Assembly (NCBI RefSeq): GCF_006716645.1
Contig: NZ_VFPL01000001.1
Location: 2,170,001-2,234,000, forward strand
Length of the DNA stretch: 64,000 nucleotides
Direction: 5' to 3'
From: Arcticibacter tournemirensis
GTDB lineage: Bacteria; Bacteroidota; Bacteroidia; Sphingobacteriales; Sphingobacteriaceae
The notes beneath the pieces are model-generated. The model made no database searches. It was given only the letters and a program-made list of their open reading frames with translations, and was not told the DNA's origin. This document shows positions 8,813 to 18,212 of the stretch, piece by piece. Position 1 is the stretch's first letter; every line of letters starts with the position of its first letter. The translations under genes were made by a program, and so were the position numbers.

Positions 8813-11800
8813 ATGATTTTTTATGATCTTTTTAAGCCAAAGCTCTTTGCTTATGGCACTAACCAATTATTGCGTATTATGAAATTAACAATACTCATAA
8901 TGACCACAATACTGATGCAGGTGAGTGCTTCAAGTCTTGCCCAGAAAATTACTTTTTCACAGGGGAAATCTTCTGTTAAAACCGTTTTCAGGGAAATAAC
9001 GAGGCAAACGGGCTTCCAGGTTGTATGCGATGGCAATCTGATCAGGGAAGCGCCATTGAAAGATGTCGACTTTAATCAGGCTTCTATTCAAGATGTACTC
9101 GACACATTCTTTCCGGGGAAGCACTTGAGCTGGACAGTGAAGGAAGAAATCATCATTATCAAGCCGGAAGCAGAACTGAAAAATAGAAAAATTGCAATCC
9201 CGGATAAACAGGTGACTGGTTTGATCAGGGATAATAAAGGCGAAGTATTGCCCGGCGTTTCTGTCTCCGTCAAAGGTAAATCAAACATCGGGACCGCAAC
9301 CGATCTTAACGGACGGTTCGTATTAAGCGTTCCTGAAAACGCTGTACTGGTCTTCTCCATGGTAAGCTTTAAAACGCAGGAGATCCTTGTTGGAGATAAA
9401 ACAGTTATCAATGTAACCATGCAGGATGCGGAGCAATCGCTTGAAGAAGTCGTAGTAACTGCATTCAGTAACCGGCAGAAGAAGAGTGATCTGATAGGGT
9501 CCGTAACTACTGTCTCTCCGAAAGACCTCAAGGTGCCCGGCAGCAACCTCACCACAGCCTTGCAGGGCAGGGTAGCAGGGATGATTGCATTCCAGCGAAG
9601 CGGAGAACCCGGTATGGACAACGCCGATTTCTTCATTCGGGGAATTGGCACTTTTGGCGTCAACCAAAAACCGTTGATCCTGATTGATAATATGGAAGTT
9701 ACTCAGGATCAGCTCGCAAGGATGCCTCCTGACGATATCGCGAGTTTTAGTATCCTTAAAGACGCTACTTCTTCAGCAGTATATGGCTCAAGAGGGGCAA
9801 ATGGAGTAATTATTGTCACTACAAAGCAGGGAGTTCAAGGTCCGGCGAAGATCAGCTTTAGAGCTGAACAGCGTTTCTCTTCTGCCACTCAGAAGCTGGA
9901 AGTTGCTGATCCTGTGAACTTCATGAAAATGAATAATGAAGCGTTGCTAACCCGTGACCCGCTTGCTCTCACGCCTTATTCAGATGAAAAAATAGCCATG
10001 ACAGAGGCAGGGGCCGATCCTATAATGTATCCTGCAGTCGACTGGCTCGGCATGCTCACGAAAGACTATACCACTACTCAAAATTACAGTCTAAGCGTTT
10101 CCGGCGGGAGCAACCTTGCAACCTATGCTGTGAGCGGAAGTCTGACACGCGACAATGGACTGCTTAAGGTAAATCCTATTAATAACTTCAATAACAATGT
10201 TGATTTTAAGACATATAATTTACGCAGTAACATCAATTTCAATCTTACCAGGTCTACCCAACTTATGGTAAGAACAATAGGTAATTTTCAAACATACAGT
10301 GGTCCGCCTATTACCGGGAGCCAGGCGTTTGCGTATGCTATCAGCGCGAATCCGGTCTTGTTCCAACCTATCTATCAGCCGGGGCCCGACCAGTCCTACA
10401 TTAAGCACCCTATGTTTGGAAACTATAATACCGGTAACTACAGAAATCCCTACGCGGAAGTAGTTCGCGGGTACCAGGAACGAAATTCGAATAACATGCA
10501 GGTGCAACTTGAGTTTAAACAAGATCTCTCGGGTATTCTTACAGAGGGCCTTAATTTTCGTTCGCTTGCAAATCTTACCCGCACTTCGGAATACCGGATT
10601 GTAAGGCAGTATAATCCTTATTATTACATGCCTGCCGCGCTTGATCCCCTGACAGGAAATTATACTTACGTTAACCTTAATCCAACCGGAGGAAATGAAG
10701 AATTAAATTTCTCATCTGAGGGCCGCGGGCTTTCAGCCTTGTTCTATATGGAAAATGCTTTTTCGTATAACAGGACCTTTAATGATAAACATGCGGTAAG
10801 CGGAATGGCAATAGCGACCATGCGCAGCAATATAAATCAGCCGAACGGAGACAACTTCACTTTGCTCAATACGCTGCCTTTCAGGAACGTAAGCTTTTCC
10901 GGAAGCTTTACTTATGCGTACGACAGCCGCTACCATTTCCAGTTTGCGTTTGGCTATAACGGGTCAGAACGTTTCGACAACAAATATCGCTGGGGCTTTT
11001 TCCCCTCCGGAGGGGTAGCATGGACAGTAAATCAGGAGAAATTTATGGAGCCATTGAAAGATGTGATAAGCACCCTCAGGTTCAGGTTAACGCATGGCCT
11101 GGTGGGTAATGACGCCATTTCTGATGCACGTTTCTTTTTCCTGTCTGATATAAATCTCAGCGACGGAGACCGCGCCTTTTCATTCGGGACCATCGGAAAC
11201 CTGTATACCCGCAACGGTATATCAACCAACCGATATGCAAATCCAACAGTAAGATGGGAGAAATCAACACAAACCAATCTGGGTATCGACCTGGGGCTTT
11301 TTAACAATGCCTTCAATCTGACAACGGATATATACCGGCAAGACCGGAGTGATATTGTTCAATCCAGGGCGTCGTTGCCTGCCTCATTGGGACTCGCACA
11401 AAATCCCTTGGTGAATATGGGTAAGTATCAAAGTACTGGGGTCGATATGGAAGCAACTTACGATCACTCAGTAAACAGAGATTTGTGGTTTCAGGGAAGA
11501 GGTACATTTACATATTCCAGAGGAAAATATGAACAGTATGAAGAGCCCTATTACGAGTATCCGTACCTAAGCCGGCTTGGACTCGCATCCAGCCAGAGAC
11601 GCGGTTATATAGCAGAGCGGTTATTTACCGATGACCAGGAAGTATTTAACAGTCCCCGGCAAACGTTCGGAAGCGTGATGGGAGGTGATATTAAATATCT
11701 GGACGTGAATAATGACGGGGTTATTAATTCGGATGACCAGGTTCCTATTGGCTATCCAACAACCCCTCTTATCAACTATGGGTTTGGGCTCTCAACAGGG

Positions 11801-12277
11801 TATAAGAATATCGACTTCTCGTTTTTCTTTTCAGGAGTTGCCGGTACGTCCCTGTTCATTTCGCCGATATCCTCCCAACCAGGGGATGATGTACAGGGGA
11901 TTGCTCCGTTCGGCTCAACGACAGGTCCGAAGGCAGTATTAAAAGAAATTGCCGACAGCCATTGGAGCGAAGAACACCAGGACCCTTATGCCTTCTGGCC
12001 ACGTTTAAGCCCATCGGCTCTCAATAACAACACGCAGTCGAGCACGTACTGGATGAGAAATGGCGCATTTCTGCGGCTTAAGCAGGCAGAGGTAGGATAT
12101 ACTCTGAATCAGCAACTTACCCGGCGTCTTCATATTGAACGGTTCAGGATATACGCAAGTGCTACCAACCTGTTTAAGTTTAGCTCTTTCGATTTATGGG
12201 ACCCTGAAATGGGGGGGAACGGACTCGCTTATCCCTTGCAAAGAGTCTTTAACCTTGGCGTTTTTCTAACCCTTTAA
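8813..12277 (+). CDS. SusC-like TonB-dependent receptor with N-terminal STN signalling domain
   Basis: 1154 residues. The long N-terminus (MIFYDLFKPKLFAYGT, then MKLTILIMTT) is usual for FecR-coupled receptors, so the ATG at 8813 is preferred over the Met23 codon. Domains in order: signal peptide to about 43 (SSLAQ); STN domain about 45-120 (TFSQGKSSVKTVFREITRQTGF); carboxypeptidase regulatory-like domain about 131-208; TonB box-like LEEVVVTAF near 212; plug (ALQGRVAGMIAFQ, DATSSAVYGSRGANGVIIVTT); and a beta-barrel to the C-terminal phenylalanine-rich strand. The STN domain should signal ligand occupancy to the FecR protein encoded just upstream. Its susD partner starts 4 bases after the stop. 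The cargo is not visible from the sequence. Confidence 0.95.
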   Translation: MIFYDLFKPKLFAYGTNQLLRIMKLTILIMTTILMQVSASSLAQKITFSQGKSSVKTVFREITRQTGFQVVCDGNLIREAPLKDVDFNQASIQDVLDTFFPGKHLSWTVKEEIIIIKPEAELKNRKIAIPDKQVTGLIRDNKGEVLPGVSVSVKGKSNIGTATDLNGRFVLSVPENAVLVFSMVSFKTQEILVGDKTVINVTMQDAEQSLEEVVVTAFSNRQKKSDLIGSVTTVSPKDLKVPGSNLTTALQGRVAGMIAFQRSGEPGMDNADFFIRGIGTFGVNQKPLILIDNMEVTQDQLARMPPDDIASFSILKDATSSAVYGSRGANGVIIVTTKQGVQGPAKISFRAEQRFSSATQKLEVADPVNFMKMNNEALLTRDPLALTPYSDEKIAMTEAGADPIMYPAVDWLGMLTKDYTTTQNYSLSVSGGSNLATYAVSGSLTRDNGLLKVNPINNFNNNVDFKTYNLRSNINFNLTRSTQLMVRTIGNFQTYSGPPITGSQAFAYAISANPVLFQPIYQPGPDQSYIKHPMFGNYNTGNYRNPYAEVVRGYQERNSNNMQVQLEFKQDLSGILTEGLNFRSLANLTRTSEYRIVRQYNPYYYMPAALDPLTGNYTYVNLNPTGGNEELNFSSEGRGLSALFYMENAFSYNRTFNDKHAVSGMAIATMRSNINQPNGDNFTLLNTLPFRNVSFSGSFTYAYDSRYHFQFAFGYNGSERFDNKYRWGFFPSGGVAWTVNQEKFMEPLKDVISTLRFRLTHGLVGNDAISDARFFFLSDINLSDGDRAFSFGTIGNLYTRNGISTNRYANPTVRWEKSTQTNLGIDLGLFNNAFNLTTDIYRQDRSDIVQSRASLPASLGLAQNPLVNMGKYQSTGVDMEATYDHSVNRDLWFQGRGTFTYSRGKYEQYEEPYYEYPYLSRLGLASSQRRGYIAERLFTDDQEVFNSPRQTFGSVMGGDIKYLDVNNDGVINSDDQVPIGYPTTPLINYGFGLSTGYKNIDFSFFFSGVAGTSLFISPISSQPGDDVQGIAPFGSTTGPKAVLKEIADSHWSEEHQDPYAFWPRLSPSALNNNTQSSTYWMRNGAFLRLKQAEVGYTLNQQLTRRLHIERFRIYASATNLFKFSSFDLWDPEMGGNGLAYPLQRVFNLGVFLTL

Positions 12278-12281
12278 AACG

Positions 12282-14216
12282 ATGATGATGAAAAGAATAA
12301 TAAGTATTATAGCCATATTAATCTCCGTTTGCACCTCTTCATGCAATAAATACATGGATATTGTGCCGGATAACGTTCCTGAGCTGGATAACGCTTTTGC
12401 AACACGGATCATCGCCGAACGGTATTTATTTACGTGTTACAGTTATCTCCCCGGCGGATTTGATCTTCAGTCGAATCCTGCATTGTTGGGAGGCGATGAG
12501 TTTTGGCTCAATTCTACCGCTAATTTCGGGGAAGGAAGCTACGGAAACTGGTATATCGCCAGGGGGAACCAAAATGTGAATTCTCCCCTGAATAATTACT
12601 GGGAAGGCAGCAACCAGGCAAAAAACCTTTGGAGAGGAATACGGGATTGCAATATTTTTCTTGCGAATGTCTATAAGGTACCGGATATGGATGATCTGGA
12701 AAAAGACAGGTGGAGAGCGGAGGCCCTGTTCTTAAAAGCGTATTATCATTATTATTTACTGAGAATGTATGGACCGGTTCATATTATGGACGACGAAGTT
12801 CCGGTCTTTTCCGACCCGGAAAAAACACAGTATGAAAGAAGGCCCGTTGATGAATGCATGGATTATATCGTCGGTTTGGTAGATAGCGCTATTGTAAATC
12901 TTCCGGATGATATCACTGCAACCGCACAGGAAAACGGGCGGCTAAGCAAACTTGTAGCATATGCTATGAAAGCCGAAATGCTGGTTACTGCTGCCAGTCC
13001 GCTTTTTAACGGTAACACAGACTATCCGGGTTTTGTAAACTCAGAGAACAAGCCGTTTATTAATCCTGTTTTTAGTTCTGAGAAATGGGTAAAAGCTGCA
13101 GACGCCTGTAAATTAGCGGTAGAGTTTGCTGAAACTTATGGTCGCACATTATATAAATGGAAGCCGACATTAAATCTTACCACACCTCCTCAGCAGAGCA
13201 CCATTAATCAAATGAGTTACAGGGAGGCTCTTGCCCAAAGGGATAATAATTCTGAGCAGATCTGGATAAACAACGTTTCCAGGGCTACGCAGGGCTTTCA
13301 GGCAGCAGCTACTGTAAGAAGTTACGATCCTGCCTACGTCGACAACAAAACACTGACGGGATATCTCTCTCCCACTATAAATGTAGCTTTGCTGTATTAT
13401 AGTAAAAACGGTGTGCCGATTGATGAAGATCTTACCTATGATTATGGCGCCCGGTTCAATCTGCGCGCTGTGCCCACAGGTACTTCGCCATATATGTATA
13501 ACATGATTCCCGGACATACTACAGTGGGTATGCATTTCGATAGAGAGGACCGTTTTTATGCATCTTTATCATTTGATGGCGGAAGATATTTTATGAGCAG
13601 TCATACCAGCGATGCAAATGCATTTAATACGGTGTATCGTTCTGGAGGAAATGCCGCACCCGTCAGTATCGCCTATTATTCTATCACGGGTTATACCCCC
13701 AAAAAACTGGTAAGCTACAGAAATGTTGTCGGATCTTCTGATGCCTATACAGTTTACGAATATCCATATCCTATCATGCGCCTTGCAGAACTGTATCTTC
13801 TTTACGCTGAAGCACAGAATGAAGCTTCGGGCCCATCGGAAGAAGTTTATAACGCGATTGATAAGGTGAGGGCCCGCAGTGGCCTAAGTGGTGTGGTCGA
13901 TTCCTGGGCTGGTTATTCCAGGAACCCCGGAAAACCAGCTACAAAAGAGGGCTTAAGGGAAATCATCCGTAGGGAAAGAACAATTGAACTGATGTTTGAA
14001 GGGAAACGTTTCTGGGACCTGAGAAGATGGAAAACTGCAACACTAGAGCTCAATGCGAACATCCTGGGATGGGGCATCAGGGAAAAGGAAACACAACTAT
14101 TCTATCGTTCTGTAAGTCTTTATAACCGCACTTTCGCACAGAAGGACTATCTATGGCCGCTTAGCCTGTCGGAGCTTCGGCGGAATTCTAAATTAACTCA
14201 AAATCCAGGTTGGTAA
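12282..14216 (+). CDS. SusD-like surface glycan-binding lipoprotein
   Basis: 644 residues, at the long end for SusD. The lipobox is at Cys21 (CTSSCNKY). SusD hallmarks are ALFLKAYYHYYLLRMYGPVH, REIIRRERTIELMFEGKRFWDLRRWK and the C-terminal KLTQNPGW. It starts 4 bases after the STN-type susC, so translation is probably coupled. It should form the lid of that receptor on the cell surface. Confidence 0.95.
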   Translation: MMMKRIISIIAILISVCTSSCNKYMDIVPDNVPELDNAFATRIIAERYLFTCYSYLPGGFDLQSNPALLGGDEFWLNSTANFGEGSYGNWYIARGNQNVNSPLNNYWEGSNQAKNLWRGIRDCNIFLANVYKVPDMDDLEKDRWRAEALFLKAYYHYYLLRMYGPVHIMDDEVPVFSDPEKTQYERRPVDECMDYIVGLVDSAIVNLPDDITATAQENGRLSKLVAYAMKAEMLVTAASPLFNGNTDYPGFVNSENKPFINPVFSSEKWVKAADACKLAVEFAETYGRTLYKWKPTLNLTTPPQQSTINQMSYREALAQRDNNSEQIWINNVSRATQGFQAAATVRSYDPAYVDNKTLTGYLSPTINVALLYYSKNGVPIDEDLTYDYGARFNLRAVPTGTSPYMYNMIPGHTTVGMHFDREDRFYASLSFDGGRYFMSSHTSDANAFNTVYRSGGNAAPVSIAYYSITGYTPKKLVSYRNVVGSSDAYTVYEYPYPIMRLAELYLLYAEAQNEASGPSEEVYNAIDKVRARSGLSGVVDSWAGYSRNPGKPATKEGLREIIRRERTIELMFEGKRFWDLRRWKTATLELNANILGWGIREKETQLFYRSVSLYNRTFAQKDYLWPLSLSELRRNSKLTQNPGW

Positions 14217-14235
14217 ACAATAAAGAAATAAGAAT

Positions 14236-15459
14236 ATGAGAATCATATTAAAAAAATATCAGCTGTTACTCTTTGTGCTGCTGCTATCTATATCTGCCTG
14301 CAAGGATGCCCTCGACCCTGAACCGATCAGGAAAGGGGATATTCCCGGGGTAGTCGAAAATTTCAGCTCAAAGGAAATCCCCGGAGGCGCCATTATTACT
14401 TACGATGTCCCCGAAGGCAGCGACCTTCGATATGTTAAAGCCAGTTACGAGCTCAGCGACGGAACAGCGCGCGAGTCGAAGTCTACCGTTTACAAAAATA
14501 CAATCACCGTTGAAGGGTTTGCGCAGGCCGGAGAATACGATATTTCGTTAACTGCTGTCGCTGTAGGTGAAGTAGAATCAAAACCGGTCATTATCCGTGT
14601 ATCGGTGGGAACGCCGCCACATGTCATGGTCGCTGCCAGTATCGCGAACGAGGATAATTTTTATGCAACGTTTGGTGGTATAAATATAGACTACACGAAC
14701 ACTGCGGAAGGAAATATAGTGATTAAGGTGATGGCAAAAGACTCTCTGGATAAATGGCAGGAGATCGGTGCCGAATATACCAGGGCAAAAAAAGGAAGGG
14801 TAAGGGTGCGCGGACTGGATACCATTGAGTATACGTTCGGAGTGTACGTTCGCGACCGCTGGAATAATAAATCAGATACTATTATAAAGAAGTTAACCCC
14901 CTTGTTTGAAAGTGAGTTTGATAAGGCTTTATTCAGACATGTAAAACTACCCGGCGATACATGGGAAAGACATACCGGGCAAGGGAGAGCGAGGGAGTTA
15001 CCGGTTCTTTGGAACGGGCTGCATAATCAGCTTGGTGATATATTTCAAACGAAGCCCTCCACTGTAATACCCCAGCATTTCACCTGGGATATGGGAGTGA
15101 AAGCAAGGTTAAGCCGGTTTATTTTCTATCCCGATATTCCTGCGAGTCAAAACAACGTCTATATGGGCGGTCAGCCTTCTGTATGGGAGTTATGGGGAAG
15201 TAACAACCCGAATCCTGATGGAACGTTTGATGCCAGCTGGACGCTTGTGGGAACATTTCATGCGACAAAGCCATCAGGCTTACCTCTCGGACAAGTGAGC
15301 GCAGACGACATTGCACTCGCAAGAAAAGGCGAAGACTTTGAGGTGGAAGGAAAGGTGGAAGCTTTCCGGTACTGGAGATGGAGAACGATTGCTAACTGGG
15401 GAAATGTCACCTATGTCGCAATGTCAGAGTTTACATTTTTCGGGGCAATAGAAGAATAA
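14236..15459 (+). CDS. DUF4959/DUF5126/DUF5000-type surface lipoprotein
   Basis: 407 residues, lipoprotein signal with Cys22 (SISACKDAL). The N-terminal ~100 residues (PGVVENFSSKEIPGGAIITYDVPEGSDLRYVKA) resemble DUF4959, the middle part resembles DUF5126, and the last ~150 residues (FTWDMGVKARLSRFIFYPD, PSVWELWGS, EAFRYWRWRTIANW) resemble DUF5000, an F5/8C-like galactose-binding fold. This architecture is common immediately after susCD pairs and is read as a surface glycan-binding protein. It is co-directional with 19 and 21 base gaps on either side. Domain names are recalled by eye. Confidence 0.75.
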   Translation: MRIILKKYQLLLFVLLLSISACKDALDPEPIRKGDIPGVVENFSSKEIPGGAIITYDVPEGSDLRYVKASYELSDGTARESKSTVYKNTITVEGFAQAGEYDISLTAVAVGEVESKPVIIRVSVGTPPHVMVAASIANEDNFYATFGGINIDYTNTAEGNIVIKVMAKDSLDKWQEIGAEYTRAKKGRVRVRGLDTIEYTFGVYVRDRWNNKSDTIIKKLTPLFESEFDKALFRHVKLPGDTWERHTGQGRARELPVLWNGLHNQLGDIFQTKPSTVIPQHFTWDMGVKARLSRFIFYPDIPASQNNVYMGGQPSVWELWGSNNPNPDGTFDASWTLVGTFHATKPSGLPLGQVSADDIALARKGEDFEVEGKVEAFRYWRWRTIANWGNVTYVAMSEFTFFGAIEE

Positions 15460-15480
15460 TAGAAACCATAGATCTGATCA

Positions 15481-16173
15481 ATGATGAAAAAAACAATAAA
15501 ATTGTTATTACCCCTTACATTCTTTTTGATATTGGTAATAGCAGCATGTCTGCCCAACGATGGCGATTATAGTGCTTATCTCGATAAGGCTGAAGCCATA
15601 TACCCCGGCCGGCCCGATTCTGTTATTGTTATGCCTGGTTATAACAGGGCTAACATAAATGCATTAATGAGTACCGATCCGAGGGCTGTAAAGATTCGCC
15701 TGTACTGGAATAGCCGCCGGGATTCACTCGACGCGGTGATATCAAAGGATGAAATCGCTAATCGTAAAATAATCCAGGTACCCAACATTCCCGAAGGCGT
15801 GTATACTTTCGAGCTTGTAACTTTTGATAAAAGTGGCAATAAGTCGGTTGTCACGGAAAAAACCGGACAAGTCCTCGGGCCTGTTTATGTAAAGGGACTG
15901 GCAAATCGTATCGTAAAAAGTAAAGTCAGTATCACCGGAAGTCCTGCCATTATTTGGTATTCAGAAACAGATACCTCTTCTGTTATGGCCGGTACAGAGG
16001 TTGCTTATAAATTAAGTTCCGGAGATTCTGCCCGCATCTTCACCTCAAAAAGGAGAGATACTACTATCCTGAAGAATGCCGCGGCTGGTGGAAAATTAAT
16101 TCTACGAACAGCATATCTTCCCCCAAATGCGATAGATACTTTTTACGCAAAAAGAGATACTATTGCATATTAA
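15481..16173 (+). CDS. DUF4998-type lipoprotein
   Basis: 230 residues with a lipoprotein signal (VIAACLPND, Cys23). Motifs such as YPGRPDSVIVMPGYNRANI, KIRLYWNSRRDSLDAVI and GVYTFELVTFDKSGNKS match the DUF4998 proteins that accompany DUF4959 proteins in SusCD operons: Ig-like beta modules with no known catalytic residues. It is probably surface-located and glycan-associated. It is followed after 41 bases by the FAD-dependent oxidoreductase. Confidence 0.7.
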   Translation: MMKKTIKLLLPLTFFLILVIAACLPNDGDYSAYLDKAEAIYPGRPDSVIVMPGYNRANINALMSTDPRAVKIRLYWNSRRDSLDAVISKDEIANRKIIQVPNIPEGVYTFELVTFDKSGNKSVVTEKTGQVLGPVYVKGLANRIVKSKVSITGSPAIIWYSETDTSSVMAGTEVAYKLSSGDSARIFTSKRRDTTILKNAAAGGKLILRTAYLPPNAIDTFYAKRDTIAY

Positions 16174-16214
16174 AAAACAGTAGCGGGGCACCTTGACCTT
16201 TTATAATTAATCAG

Positions 16215-18200
16215 ATGAAACACACACTTTTTTTTCTGCTTCTTTTATTCACCTTTAGGGCTGCGGCCCAACCTAAAATTATTCAAACAGATATCTGCGT
16301 TTATGGTGGTACATCGGCTGGCGTTATAGCGGCCTATACGGCCAAAAAGATGAATAAATCGGTCCTGTTGATAGAGCCGGGGAAGCGCCTTGGCGGCTTG
16401 TCTTCCGGAGGACTTGGTTTTACCGATATCGGAAATAAGTCGATCGTTACAGGTGTAGCGCGCGATTTTTACCGTCAGGTGGGTAAGCATTACGGAAAGT
16501 TTGAACAATGGGTATTTGAGCCGAAGGTGGCAGAAGCGGTTTTTAAGGAATATGTAACAAAAGCCGCTTTGCCGGTTATTTATCAGAAACGGGTAATTAA
16601 AGTCAAAAAGACGGGACAGCGTATTGACGAGATCCTACTTGAAGATGCCTCGGGTCGAGGCACCAAAGCCATGATTGTCAGAGCGAAGATGTTTATCGAT
16701 TGCTCTTATGAGGGCGACCTGATGGCACGGGCCGGGGTTTCCTATACGTATGGAAGAGAAGCGAACTCGCAGTATAACGAAAGCATCAACGGGGTACAGA
16801 TGAAGAATAAGCATCAGTTTCCTGATGGGATAGATCCTTACAAGGTTCCCGGAATGCCCGAAAGCGGTTTGCTGTGGGGAGTAAGCGCTGAGCCTTTGGC
16901 TCCTGAAGGTTCGGGTGACAAAAAGATCCAGGCGTATAACTTCAGGATCTGCCTTACAAGCGATCCGGCAAACAGGGTTCCTGTCACAAGGCCGGTTAAT
17001 TATGATTCTACCAAATACGAGCTCCTGCTCAGGTATATCGAATTTGCCAAACCGAAGGAAGTTGCCGGCAGCGTTCTGAAGTTCGATCACATGCCCAACC
17101 GCAAGGTCGACATTAACAATCAGGGTCCCTTTTCGACGGATATGATCGGCATGAACTATGATTATCCCGATGCAGATTACGCAAGGCGGAATATTATATT
17201 TAAAGCACACGAAACCTATAATAAGGGCTTATTATACTTTCTCGGAAACGATCTGCGTGTTCCTGAGCATTTGCGGAAAGATATGCTGAAATGGGGATAC
17301 CCAAAGGATGAATATACAGATAACGGCCACTGGACACCTCAGCTGTACGTTCGCGAAGCCCGAAGGATGGTGAGCGATTATGTAATGACGGAGGCGAACT
17401 GTCTGGGGAAAGTGGAAACGCCGGACGCCGTAGGTGCTGCCGCTTATACAATGGATTCGCATAATGCACAGCGCTTAGTTGTAAACGGAATGGTTAAAAA
17501 TGAAGGCGACGTACAGCACAAAGTACCTGCACCATATCCGGTATCCTACCGGTCAATTGTACCAAAAGCCGGAGAATGTGCGAACCTTCTGGTGCCGGTT
17601 TGCCTTTCAGCAAGCCATATCGCCTACGGATCAATAAGGATGGAACCTGTTTTTATGGTCTTAGGCCAGTCAGCAGCAACGGCGGCCTCCATGGCGATTG
17701 ATACCCGCAAGCCCGTACAAAAGATCGATGTAAGTCAGTTGCAGGCCTTACTGAAAACGAAGCCTCTCGCGGATAACAGCCCGGCCGACATCCTGGTCGA
17801 TAATGATGATAAGGACTATGTCGAAATAACCGGTAACTGGCAAAAGGCAGGCGGAGGCTACGGCCCTTCTATGCTCATAGACAGCACCGGTTCTGGTGCA
17901 GCTATCAAATTCTTCCCGTTAATAAAGTCGCCGGGTAAATATCACGTATACACTTATATTACAAAGGTCAAGGGGCTCGCCAGTCTGATTAACTACACGA
18001 TCTATGACGGAACAAATAGTAAGTCCGTTGAACTGGATCCCCGCAAGGTAAATGTAAGCGGACAAACGTCCGGCGAGTGGACATCGTTAGGTGTTTTTGA
18101 TCTCAAAGAAGGAAAGAATGCTTATATAGAAATAAGCAATCATAAAAAAGCGAATGAAAATACAATAGCCGACGCTATCCTGATTGTTCCTGAACATTGA
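16215..18200 (+). CDS. Secreted FAD-dependent oxidoreductase with C-terminal Golvesin/xanthan-lyase-type domain
   Basis: 661 residues with a signal peptide (to about residue 18, RAAAQ). The N-terminal Rossmann segment ICVYGGTSAGVIAAYTAKK followed by VLLIEPGKRLGGLSSGG is the FAD-binding signature of the PF12831 family. YEGDLMARAGVSYTYGRE and the late SIRMEPVFMVLGQSAATAA region complete the FAD fold to about residue 520. The last ~130 residues (DILVDNDDKDYVEITGNWQKA ... GKYHVYTYI ... NTIADAILIV) form a separate beta domain of the Golvesin/Xly CBD-like type, possibly carbohydrate-binding. These enzymes recur in PULs but their substrate is not established; oxidation of a sugar or deoxysugar is an inference. 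It lies in the operon with the SGNH hydrolase 12 bases downstream. Confidence 0.82.
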   Translation: MKHTLFFLLLLFTFRAAAQPKIIQTDICVYGGTSAGVIAAYTAKKMNKSVLLIEPGKRLGGLSSGGLGFTDIGNKSIVTGVARDFYRQVGKHYGKFEQWVFEPKVAEAVFKEYVTKAALPVIYQKRVIKVKKTGQRIDEILLEDASGRGTKAMIVRAKMFIDCSYEGDLMARAGVSYTYGREANSQYNESINGVQMKNKHQFPDGIDPYKVPGMPESGLLWGVSAEPLAPEGSGDKKIQAYNFRICLTSDPANRVPVTRPVNYDSTKYELLLRYIEFAKPKEVAGSVLKFDHMPNRKVDINNQGPFSTDMIGMNYDYPDADYARRNIIFKAHETYNKGLLYFLGNDLRVPEHLRKDMLKWGYPKDEYTDNGHWTPQLYVREARRMVSDYVMTEANCLGKVETPDAVGAAAYTMDSHNAQRLVVNGMVKNEGDVQHKVPAPYPVSYRSIVPKAGECANLLVPVCLSASHIAYGSIRMEPVFMVLGQSAATAASMAIDTRKPVQKIDVSQLQALLKTKPLADNSPADILVDNDDKDYVEITGNWQKAGGGYGPSMLIDSTGSGAAIKFFPLIKSPGKYHVYTYITKVKGLASLINYTIYDGTNSKSVELDPRKVNVSGQTSGEWTSLGVFDLKEGKNAYIEISNHKKANENTIADAILIVPEH

Positions 18201-18212
18201 TAGAAATTACAG

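Noticed and set aside
9088-9667. Two overlapping minus-strand open frames of 191 and 114 codons opposite the STN-type susC
   Set aside because: They are antisense to the STN, regulatory and plug domains of a clear receptor gene and show no family motifs.
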